The notes: generated from the letters alone by a model not told the origin. A DNA stretch of 64,000 bases from Flavobacterium quisquiliarum (GCF_019308285.1 NZ_WWEM01000009.1:141795-205794), one strand, 5' to 3'; counted from the first letter of the stretch, positions 56,933-62,683 are shown. Program-made: numbers and translations.

Positions 56933-56997
56933 ATAAACACTCTAATGTTCTATCCTGATTGAACTACCGCATTACTGCGAGTGGGATTCGAACCCAC
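56929..56997 (-). ncRNA. Permuted tRNA-like element (Asn-like D-arm, possible GTT)
   Basis: In order on the minus strand: T-arm GTGGG-TTCGAAT-CCCAC (56997-56981), TCGCA, cap GTAA, TGCGG (56971-56967), TA, D-arm GTTC-AATCAGGATA-GAAC (56964-56947), then a degenerate anticodon region TTAGAGTGTTTATGTAG where GTT would be the anticodon, overlapping the next T-arm by a few bases. The D-arm resembles bacterial tRNA-Asn. Acceptor pairing is 5 bp with one wobble. Confidence 0.5.
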
Positions 56998-57019
56998 ACC
57001 CCTTAGATCCCTTGTGTGT

Positions 57020-57041
57020 GATAGTTTTTTGGAAAACCATC
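57020..57041 (-). other. 9-bp hairpin at the start of the tRNA-like array
   Basis: GATGGTTTT (57041-57033) pairs with AAAACTATC (57028-57020), with one G-U pair, around CCAA. It precedes the first T-arm. Between it and the ATP-grasp gene (57042-57222) lie an AACAAAG/CTTTGTT hairpin and a decayed T-loop with TTTCGAA, but no full tRNA. Confidence 0.5.
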
Positions 57042-57222
57042 AAAACCTCCAAATCAAGTTGCATAGAAAAACATAATCCGCTCCTTCGAAAAGTTCCCTA
57101 CAATGGTGCTATACAGAAACACTCAACCGGACTTGTTTGATATTTTTAAACAAAGCCTAAACTTTGTTGTATTTCAGTTTTTAAAAGAACTTCTTTTATT
57201 TCTTATTCAAATATTCAAATTA

Positions 57223-57247
57223 CACTGCGCAGTTATTTTGCGCAGTG
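57223..57247. other. Perfect 9-bp stem-loop after the ATP-grasp gene
   Basis: CACTGCGCA (57223-57231) and TGCGCAGTG (57239-57247) pair, with further weak A-T pairing outside. It lies 8 bases after the stop codon on the minus strand. The T tract is poor, so it may be a processing site or weak terminator between gene and array. Confidence 0.55.
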
Positions 57248-57254
57248 CAAAATT

Positions 57255-58037
57255 TTAGTTGATCCATTCAATAACAGTTGACAAATAAACTTGCCTCACC
57301 TCTTCAAATCGGGTTATGTTAGGAATATGATTTACTTCTAATAAATATTTAGTACCATCTTTGGCTACGATGTAATCGTTTCCAATCATATCCATTTGCA
57401 AAGTGTTCCTGATGTAAATCGTATCTTCTAACAAGTCCTGATCTACAGTCATAAAAGTCGCATTGTCCGGATGAATTGATTTTAACCAGTCGTCACCTTC
57501 CAGTTTAATCTGCCAATAGGTATCGCCAATCATCATGATTCGAACAGCTTCTCCTTCATAAAAAGGTTCGATGGTAGCAGTAAATTCACTTTCCCATTCG
57601 CCTGTAAAACGATGTTTGTTTTCGCCACAATGCCAGTTTCCCCATTTCGCAACAGTATCATCCGTTGTATTGACAGAAGCGCCGGCACTTACAAATCCGC
57701 GTGGAGCACTAAATCTGGAAAGAGATAAAGCTTTTACCAGACACGGAATCTTAAATCGGCAATCCAGCATCGCAGCCGCTTTTGGATAACAATCGCCACC
57801 CCAGATCGCAAGACCTGCAATAAAGTCAAAGTCATTATCATAAATTCCGTAATAGACCACTTTATCAACCGGCAACATGCCAATTCCGTTAGATTTTTCT
57901 ATATATAGAATTTCATCTTTCACTACAATTTTTGGTATCGACTGATGCCAGATAATGTGTCCCGAATATTGGGCTTTTATGATGTCATATTCTTCCTGTT
58001 CTATGCCAACTAAGGCTATTCTGTTATAGGTCTGCAT
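57255..58037 (-). CDS. ATP-grasp-like protein
   Basis: 260 residues. The C-terminal half resembles a RimK-type ATP-grasp domain: EPFYEGEAVRIMMIGDTYWQ, MDMIGNDYIVAKDGT and KYLLEVNHIPNITRFE, where Glu-Val-Asn would bind metal and phosphate. The N-terminal half is not recognised and has WGGDCYPKAAAML. Such domains join acids and amines using ATP. Gene order (ligase, nuclease, this gene, tRNA-like array) suggests an RNA-related or tRNA-related target. The stop of the nuclease gene upstream is 4 bases away. Confidence 0.6.
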   Translation of the reverse strand: MQTYNRIALVGIEQEEYDIIKAQYSGHIIWHQSIPKIVVKDEILYIEKSNGIGMLPVDKVVYYGIYDNDFDFIAGLAIWGGDCYPKAAAMLDCRFKIPCLVKALSLSRFSAPRGFVSAGASVNTTDDTVAKWGNWHCGENKHRFTGEWESEFTATIEPFYEGEAVRIMMIGDTYWQIKLEGDDWLKSIHPDNATFMTVDQDLLEDTIYIRNTLQMDMIGNDYIVAKDGTKYLLEVNHIPNITRFEEVRQVYLSTVIEWIN

Positions 58038-58041
58038 TTTT

Positions 58042-58590
58042 TTATTTCTTTAAAACTTTATACAGCAGTTTGGCTGCATTGTAAGCATCATCCGCTCCAT
58101 TATGATTCTCTCCTTCAAAAGATTCTCCTATTAACTCTAGCTCTTTCAATAATCCTTTAGGTTTCTCCTGAAGGTAAACTAAATTAAAAAGTGTCTTTAT
58201 ATTCAAATAGTCATTTCTAAATGGGTTTTCAATTGCTTTTGATTTACATTCTTGTTCTAATATTTCTTTATCAAAATCTCCATAACCGGCAAACGTTCTA
58301 TACTTTGCCGAATATTTGGAATTAATTTTCTTCAATGCTTTCTCAAGAGAAGTTCCTTCTATCTGTAGTTTTTCATTTGTAATTCCAGTTAATTGGTTAC
58401 AAAAAGAAGAAACTTGAGAAACTTCTGGTTTGATATAAAAACTTTGTTTATCTTCAATTTTTCCCGACGATAATACTAACTTACATACGCCTATCTCGAT
58501 AATTTCTCTCTGATTTAAGAGTGTTTCCTCCTTAGATTCCCAGCAAGTTGCTTCAATATCAATCACTATAATTTTATCATATAACACCAT
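58042..58590 (-). CDS. DEDDh 3'-5' exonuclease (KapD/ERI-1-like), copy 2
   Basis: 182 residues from the ATG at 58590 (MVLYDKIIVIDIEATCWES). The upstream extension is unlikely because it adds only a lysine-rich stretch. Asp11 and Glu13 (Exo I), FAGYGDFDKEIL (Exo II) and HNGADDAYNAAKLL (Exo III) are present. It is a paralogue of 53693-54238, and both open with a KIIxID strand and IEATCW or LEATCW. It lies between the RNA ligase and the ATP-grasp-like gene. Confidence 0.9.
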   Translation of the reverse strand: MVLYDKIIVIDIEATCWESKEETLLNQREIIEIGVCKLVLSSGKIEDKQSFYIKPEVSQVSSFCNQLTGITNEKLQIEGTSLEKALKKINSKYSAKYRTFAGYGDFDKEILEQECKSKAIENPFRNDYLNIKTLFNLVYLQEKPKGLLKELELIGESFEGENHNGADDAYNAAKLLYKVLKK

Positions 58591-58717
58591 GATTTCTAAT
58601 TTCTTAATTATTATTTTTAAATAAATACACAATTTTCAGATACTTTTTTTTTTGAAATTGCTGTTCACATCTCATAAAAATACCCGAACTGACGGACTGC
58701 TAATCTCTAATAACTTT

Positions 58718-59293
58718 TTACAATTCATTAAGCACCATTCTCAATCGCTTAATACCAAAATCTGATTTTCTTAATTTGCACATTCTATCGTCTGAAATAT
58801 GATGGAAAACAATTCCCTCAATATCATTTTCTGATAAGAACATTTTCAATTCGTCAAAATCAAAACTTAGAGAATCAAATACTTCTGAACCGTGTTTAAC
58901 TAAAGTATGTTTTTCTAAGTTTTCAGGGTTTCCCTGTACTTTTGGCCCGCATAATTCGTAGGTTCCATCTGCTTTCAATTCTAAATGATCAAAACCTTCA
59001 AAGAAATGTTTATCCTCAGACTTTATACGATCACATTTTACCCAATGTGGATGATGACCTGTAATTACATCTGCTTCCTGACACGGAATTGCATTCGCTG
59101 GAATTGTACGTCCTTTTTTAGCATCAAATCGTTTGAATAATTCTCCGTCAATGATTGCTACCGCTGTACCGTCAAATTTTCTAGTTGCAATTGCTTCACC
59201 GTTCATTACCCAGGTATTTTCTGTGTTCAACTTGTTTATTACTCTTGCTAAATCGTTTGGATCTTTAGCGAATAATGTGCTTATCTTTTTCAT
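58718..59293 (-). CDS. RNA ligase, RLIG1/DUF5565-like
   Basis: 191 residues of the nucleotidyltransferase superfamily. Motif I is K39-F-D-G in ATRKFDGTAVAI, where Lys39 would carry AMP. Further motifs: ELFKRFDAKKGRTIPANAIP (Ia), TYELCGPKVQGNPENLEKH (III), EGIVFHH (IV) and MCKLRKSDFGIKR (V). The compact size and these motifs match the family of human RLIG1 (C12orf29), which joins RNA 5'-phosphate and 3'-hydroxyl ends. It lies directly downstream of five tRNA or tRNA-like genes, 58 bases after tRNA-Leu. Confidence 0.82.
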   Translation of the reverse strand: MKKISTLFAKDPNDLARVINKLNTENTWVMNGEAIATRKFDGTAVAIIDGELFKRFDAKKGRTIPANAIPCQEADVITGHHPHWVKCDRIKSEDKHFFEGFDHLELKADGTYELCGPKVQGNPENLEKHTLVKHGSEVFDSLSFDFDELKMFLSENDIEGIVFHHISDDRMCKLRKSDFGIKRLRMVLNEL

Positions 59294-59351
59294 TACTTTA
59301 TATTTTAATTCAACCTGAATTGAGTTTAAACAAAAACAATTCTTTTATCTG

Positions 59352-59425
59352 TACAGGAAGAGAGACTCGAACTCTCAAAAAACTGATTCTAAGTCAGTCG
59401 CGTCTGCCAATTGCGCGATTCCTGC
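59352..59425 (-). tRNA. tRNA-Leu (TAG) with short variable loop
   Basis: 74 bases. Acceptor GCAGGAA/TTCCTGT (one G-U), D-arm GCG-CAATTGGCAGA-CGC, anticodon arm ACTGA-CTTAGAA-TCAGT with TAG, variable loop TTTTT, T-arm GAGAG-TTCGAGT-CTCTC, discriminator A. Normal tRNA-Leu is class II with a long variable arm; this one has only five bases there. It may be a specialised or decoy tRNA. CCA is not encoded. Confidence 0.75.
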
Positions 59426-59454
59426 ATTTAATCAAACTTCAAAAGTCTAATTTG

Positions 59455-59538
59455 TGGAAATAGTAGGATTCGAACCTACTCAGCCATAAGACAACGGTTT
59501 TACAGACCGACCTAACTCTCCAACTTTAGCGTATTTCC
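59455..59538 (-). tRNA. tRNA-Tyr (GTA)
   Basis: 84 bases. Acceptor GGAAATA/TATTTCC is perfect, D-arm CTAA/TTAG, anticodon arm CGGT-CTGTAAA-ACCG with GTA, a class II variable arm, T-arm GTAGG-TTCGAAT-CCTAC, discriminator A. One T-T mismatch lies at the base of the anticodon stem. Six bases separate it from the Pro-like gene upstream. Confidence 0.85.
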
Positions 59539-59544
59539 ATTTGT

Positions 59545-59627
59545 CTGGGAAGCAATCCCGATAGCTATCGGGAGAACTTGCAACCTCCCGCGTCCAAGGC
59601 GGGTAAACAACCACCGTTATCTTCCCA
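59545..59627 (-). tRNA. tRNA-Pro-like (TGG) with a palindrome in its T-loop
   Basis: 83 bases. Acceptor TGGGAAG/CTTCCCA is perfect. D-arm has AAC/GTT with a GGTGG loop. The anticodon arm CCCGC-CTTGGAC-GCGGG gives TGG. The T-arm GCAA/TTGC begins GTTC but then holds the 18-base palindrome TCCCGATAGCTATCGGGA. The T-loop is therefore destroyed as a normal elbow partner. This is either a pseudo-tRNA or a tRNA with an added hairpin. Confidence 0.7.
59556..59573. repeat. 18-base palindrome inserted in the tRNA-Pro-like T-loop
   Basis: TCCCGATAGCTATCGGGA is fully self-complementary. The same arms recur at 56766-56781, and CCCGATAGCTATCGGG-type palindromes are common in Flavobacterium intergenic DNA. 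Confidence 0.8.
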
Positions 59628-59634
59628 GTTTTTC

Positions 59635-59757
59635 TAAGATTCTGAGTTGCTAAGATTCTAAGAGACTAAGTTTTTTTCCAAATCTTTGAATCTAGGCCTT
59701 ATCAGCATCTAAAATTCTGAGAGTCTCAGTATCTTAGAACCTCAGCATCTTAAAAAA
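59635..59757. repeat. Dispersed CTAAGATTCTGAG repeat between two tRNA genes
   Basis: Plus strand CTAAGATTCTGAGTTGCTAA and, in inverted form, CTGAGAGTCTCAGTATCTTA form a loose inverted repeat. Related sequence is at 7507-7542 and 26018-26055. It splits the tRNA array into two parts. Confidence 0.6.
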
Positions 59758-59760
59758 AAG

Positions 59761-59833
59761 CGGTTCATACGGGAATCGAACCCGTTTCTCCCGAGAGACA
59801 ATCGGGAAGGTTAGCCAGTAACCCCAATGAACC
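59761..59833 (-). tRNA. tRNA-Asp-like (GTC) with TCCCGA/TCGGGA anticodon stem
   Basis: 73 bases. Acceptor GGTTCAT/ATGAACC perfect, D-arm GGTT-ACTGGCT-AACC, anticodon arm CCCGA-TTGTCTC-TCGGG, T-arm ACGGG-TTCGATT-CCCGT, discriminator G. The loop gives anticodon GTC but has T at position 37, where a purine is the rule. The anticodon stem matches the TCCCGA/TCGGGA repeat arms, so the loop may come from an inserted hairpin. Confidence 0.65.
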
Positions 59834-59853
59834 TGTTCCTTCTAGAGAACGAG

Positions 59854-59927
59854 TGATTTTGGAAGGATTCGAACCTTCGACCATCTGCTTAGAAGGCAGA
59901 CGCTCTATCCAACTGAGCTACAAAATC
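59854..59927 (-). tRNA. tRNA-Arg (TCT)
   Basis: 74 bases. Acceptor GATTTTG/CAAAATC perfect, D-arm GCTC-AGTTGGATA-GAGC, anticodon arm TCTGC-CTTCTAA-GCAGA with TCT, T-arm GAAGG-TTCGAAT-CCTTC, discriminator A. A fully canonical tRNA and the first gene of the array. Confidence 0.97.
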
Positions 59928-59942
59928 ATTTATTTTCCTTTT

Positions 59943-60015
59943 TGCCACGAAGGCGCTAAGGCACTAAGTTTTTTTACGTTTATTAAATCTTTGCGACTTT
60001 GTGCCTTTGTGGCAA
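59943..60015. repeat. GCCACGAAGGCGC-type inverted repeat
   Basis: TTGCCACGAAGGCGC and GTGCCTTTGTGGCAA are inverted with two mismatches. It is the same family as 43887-44007. It lies between the array promoter and the first tRNA. Confidence 0.7.
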
Positions 60016-60047
60016 AACTATAGGCATAAAAAAAGCACCTGATCAAA
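60013..60047 (-). promoter_or_regulatory. Likely promoter of the tRNA/RNA ligase operon
   Basis: On the minus strand TTTG (60047-60044), 23 bases, then a perfect -7 box TAGTTTTG (60020-60013). The predicted start is about 80 bases before tRNA-Arg. The -33 box lies inside the terminator hairpin of the preceding short transcript. Confidence 0.55.
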
Positions 60048-60055
60048 GGTGCTTT
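60028..60055 (-). terminator. Terminator of the 31-residue ORF transcript
   Basis: AAAGCACCT and AGGTGCTTT (60032-60040 and 60047-60055) pair, and on the minus strand a run of seven T follows. Confidence 0.85.
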
Positions 60056-60081
60056 ACAAAATTCAACGTGATATAACTATC

Positions 60082-60177
60082 CTATTGCCTATATTGATGC
60101 ACCTGCATTGTGAAACGTCCAAGATCGAATCTAGCGCTTCCTGGTAATCCGTATGATATTTTATTTTGTAAAGCCAT
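60082..60177 (-). CDS. 31-residue ORF in its own short transcript
   Basis: The ORF begins MALQNKISYGLPGSARFDLG and ends in MQVHQYRQ. It sits between a very good promoter (60247-60279) and a terminator (60028-60055), with a leader of about 60 bases that holds a TTGAAAC/GTTTCAA hairpin. No signal peptide or known family. It might be a real small protein, a leader peptide for the following tRNA/ligase operon, or a chance ORF in a small RNA of about 200 bases. Confidence 0.45.
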   Translation of the reverse strand: MALQNKISYGLPGSARFDLGRFTMQVHQYRQ

Positions 60178-60246
60178 TTTATACACTGTATTATATTTTA
60201 AAAATTCTTGTTATTATTTGAAACGCTGTGTTTCAATTTTGTTCGG

Positions 60247-60279
60247 CAAAGATAATGTCTAAAAAATCATATTTCCAAA
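60247..60279 (-). promoter_or_regulatory. Bacteroidota promoter of the 31-residue ORF unit
   Basis: On the minus strand TTTG (60279-60276), 21 bases, then a perfect TATCTTTG (60254-60247). Spacing and boxes fit the consensus fully. The gap further upstream (60280-60544) shows nothing else. Confidence 0.75.
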
Positions 60280-60544
60280 TATTTTTTAAGATTATTTTTC
60301 TGATTATCAGATAGTTAAACTTAAAATTAAAACAGAGAAAATCCTGTCCGCAAACTGGTGCAGATTCATCTTTTTATCAAATGACTGTTACTCATTAGAT
60401 TACTTCTCAAGATTATATTTCGCTATTTTGATTAGTCATTAAACATTTGGTCAATTATTTTTTTAGTTTTTTTAGTTAATATTTCTTTTTAATCATTTTT
60501 CAATCTCCTTTTTGTACTATTCGACGAAATCAAATTGTCTAAAA

Positions 60545-60577
60545 CAAAAAAAGCGTCCTACAATGTGGACGCTTTTT
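60545..60577 (-). terminator. Terminator of the 32-residue ORF transcript
   Basis: AAAAAGCGTCC (60548-60558) pairs with GGACGCTTTTT (60567-60577), with T runs on both strands. Confidence 0.9.
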
Positions 60578-60606
60578 CTATTTTATGATGAGTTTGACTC
60601 TAAATT

Positions 60607-60705
60607 TTACATTTTAATTTCATAAAAATACATATAGCATCCTGATACTTTAGCCGGAAGTGATCCTGCTAAGTGGTCAAAATATTTTGCTATTGAAAGT
60701 CTCAT
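60607..60705 (-). CDS. 32-residue ORF in its own short transcript
   Basis: The ORF begins MRLSIAKYFDHLAGSLPAKV and ends YFYEIKM. It has a perfect -7 box 30 bases upstream and a strong terminator 30 bases downstream. It shows a faint likeness to the 31-residue ORF (L-x-GS, then a G with an aromatic residue two positions on). It is rich in aromatic residues and has one Cys. Function unknown. Confidence 0.5.
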   Translation of the reverse strand: MRLSIAKYFDHLAGSLPAKVSGCYMYFYEIKM

Positions 60706-60734
60706 ATGTATTTTTCTGTTTTTTAATTACGGGA

Positions 60735-60742
60735 CAAATGTA
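60735..60742 (-). promoter_or_regulatory. -7 promoter box of the 32-residue ORF unit
   Basis: TACATTTG on the minus strand is an exact TAnnTTTG match, 30 bases before the ATG. The -33 region is AT-rich without a clear TTTG. Confidence 0.6.
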
Positions 60743-60855
60743 GTCTTTTTTATCCTAATTTAACATATAATTACAAAAAAACATAAAAATATCACAATTT
60801 TACAATCTAAGAAATCGTCATTTTTACTGCTAATATGTACTTACAAATTTCTCCC

Positions 60856-61001
60856 CTCCCGCACGAATCCTTTCGTGTGGTACGTTCTACTTAAACCCTT
60901 TCAATTATAAAATCTATAATTTCTACTCATTTTAATATTTTTAATATTTAAAAACTAGACCTTGACATACTTTGCGTCACACGAAAGGATTCGTGCGGGA
61001 G
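60856..61001. repeat. 24-bp perfect inverted repeat with 98-base spacer
   Basis: Arms 60856-60879 and 60978-61001 are exact reverse complements and contain CCCGCACGAATCCTTTCGTG. The layout is like a small non-autonomous element or a REP pair. No ORF lies between the arms. Confidence 0.8.
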
Positions 61002-61167
61002 CGGGGTTATTGATTGTAGAGTGTTTGATTTTGTGCTAACGTTCTGTGCTATCCATTAACAAGTAAATTTACTGCATATTCGAGCAATCGAGTGCAATAA
61101 CCCGATAGTGCGGATTTGCAATCCATGCCTGTTCCAATTGGTAAATCTTTTTTAATTCCCTGCTGGA

Positions 61168-61217
61168 GCGAGCATGTTGCTCGTGCTTAACTTTGCGGTC
61201 ACGAGCAAGATGCTCGC
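61168..61217. repeat. GCGAGCATGTTGCTCGTG inverted repeat
   Basis: 61168-61185 and 61200-61217 are inverted with one mismatch, each arm being itself a small palindrome (GAGCA..TGCTC). Between 61002 and 61167 the sequence TGCGGATTTGCAATCCATGC stands out but holds no gene. Confidence 0.7.
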
Positions 61218-61266
61218 GCTAGCTAGGTTGTTTTGTAAAGAATGCTTTGTAGAGTGGATTTGTTAA

Positions 61267-61761
61267 TTACAGCTTATCCAGTTTGGATTTTATTTCTTTA
61301 AAACTTTTGTTGTTAAATATTCTGTTCCATGAAGTTCGCATCTCCGTTATTTTGTCTAACAATTCCTTTTTATCTTGGTCTGAAATTTTTTTTAGGAGAT
61401 TTAATTTTACATCGGCTGGCAATGTTTCACTTCCAACTATGCTTTCAATTTCACTTTCAGAAAATGCTTTGTACTCTTCTAAGTACTCAATATAGTTTGC
61501 CAAAAGAACAATGTTTTGCCTCTGAAAACCAATTGTAGTTGCCATTTCATGCGTGGCAATATGTATTAAGCCATCTAATTTGTTGAGCATTGCTGTATTG
61601 GCAACTGTGTTTGGGAAACCAATGCTATAAATACCGAAGCCATTTTTGAAGGCAATACAGCTCTCATCGTTCAAATTTTCCAACTCTTGTTCAACGGTAC
61701 GAAGCGTTTCATCCAAAGCTTTTATGTCGCCCATCCACTTCCAATTGTTTTTGCTGTCCAT
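61267..61761 (-). CDS. Hypothetical protein of the immunity-like array
   Basis: 164 residues, soluble and mostly helical (ALDETLRTVEQELENLND near the start, KKISDQDKKELLDKITEMR near the end). A hydrophobic middle (IHIATHEMATTIGFQRQNIVLLANYI) is not long enough for a membrane helix. Not recognised. Its position in a set of small minus-strand genes with an Imm51 protein suggests an immunity or orphan effector role, which is inference. Confidence 0.6.
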   Translation of the reverse strand: MDSKNNWKWMGDIKALDETLRTVEQELENLNDESCIAFKNGFGIYSIGFPNTVANTAMLNKLDGLIHIATHEMATTIGFQRQNIVLLANYIEYLEEYKAFSESEIESIVGSETLPADVKLNLLKKISDQDKKELLDKITEMRTSWNRIFNNKSFKEIKSKLDKL

Positions 61762-61854
61762 GTTATGCTTTTTTAAAATTTGTTAGCACGTAATTGTTTC
61801 TCATTTTATAAATAAAAAATTATTATTTATCATGCTGTTCTGAATAATTTACCC

Positions 61855-61926
61855 GCTCCCCGAAGCCTTCTCGAACAAGCAACTGTTATTTTTTTAGCAT
61901 GCACAGCAATCTCTTAATTTTTGAAG
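61855..61926. repeat. Intergenic direct repeat, copy 1
   Basis: The string from GCTCCC through AACAAGCAACT, TTATTTTT, AGCATGCACAGCAAT and CTTAATTTTTGAAG recurs at 62613-62683 in the same orientation. Both copies lie 20-100 bases upstream of a start codon on the minus strand. Confidence 0.75.
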
Positions 61927-61959
61927 GTTTGTTTTTTAAAAAATGCTTTGTTGAGCAGA

Positions 61960-62589
61960 TTAAGTGTTTTTATTTTTTTCAAGTTCTCTTATCATGTCCA
62001 GATAAAAATTCTTCATGTTAATATCTTCTTCTTTCTCTATTTTTTCTTTCAAATATATAATTGTGTTTAGTGTTCCTTCGTACACTACATATTGCCCTAT
62101 CGAATCCCAAGTGCAATGGTCATAATCTATAAATGGCAAAATATCAATCATAAGTTTTAATCCCAATTCTTTATTTAGGGCAAAAACACATTGTGCCATG
62201 TTCATTTTTAGATTGTTGTTTGTTGCTGTGTTATAATATTTTTCAAAATACTCATCAAATTTATTTGGACATAAATAAGTTAAGTATTGAAATGCCCATT
62301 CAGAAATATAAAAATTTATATCCCAATTTTTAAAACTTTCGTACTCTGTATTTAGGTTTTCTTCGATTTCCTGAATGCAAAATTTTTTCAGTCCATCCAT
62401 TTTTGGAGAATTTAACAATAAAACCCAAATTAAATTATAAGTGATAAGCTCTCCTTTCTGTTTAAAGTTTGAGGCGATGAAATTCAATTCGTCAACAGTA
62501 AGTATTTCCTTTTTATCAATAAGTTCTTTTAGTTTCTCATCTCTTCCTTCTCGGGTTTTAAGTTTAAATATGGTTAGGATTCTATTCAT
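61960..62589 (-). CDS. Hypothetical helical protein of the immunity-like array
   Basis: 209 residues, all-helical (KEILTVDELNFIASNFKQKG, SEWAFQYLTYLCPNKFDEYF, KNFYLDMIRELEKN). It looks like a small HEAT-type repeat protein as found among polymorphic toxin immunity proteins, but I cannot assign a family. No signal peptide. Its upstream gap carries the second copy of the 70-base repeat. Confidence 0.6.
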   Translation of the reverse strand: MNRILTIFKLKTREGRDEKLKELIDKKEILTVDELNFIASNFKQKGELITYNLIWVLLLNSPKMDGLKKFCIQEIEENLNTEYESFKNWDINFYISEWAFQYLTYLCPNKFDEYFEKYYNTATNNNLKMNMAQCVFALNKELGLKLMIDILPFIDYDHCTWDSIGQYVVYEGTLNTIIYLKEKIEKEEDINMKNFYLDMIRELEKNKNT

Positions 62590-62612
62590 TGTTTTTTTAT
62601 TTTGTTTTTACA

Positions 62613-62683
62613 GCTCCCCCAAATCTTCCCCAACAAGCAACTATTATTTTTAGCATGCACAGCAATAGCTTAATTTTTTGAAG
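62613..62683. repeat. Intergenic direct repeat, copy 2
   Basis: Second copy of the repeat at 61855-61926, with scattered changes. The conserved core is AGCATGCACAGCAAT. Confidence 0.75.

Noticed and set aside
56863..56973. Two ordinary linear tRNAs in the degenerate array
   Set aside because: In linear order the acceptor strands do not match (AATGCGG with ACCGAGT, ACTCGGT with TAAAAAG), whereas the permuted pairing is perfect for one unit and good for the other.
53693..60055. Prophage or integrative element carrying the tRNA array
   Set aside because: No integrase, capsid, portal or terminase gene and no duplicated attachment site at the tRNA genes were seen. A phage origin of single tRNAs cannot be excluded.
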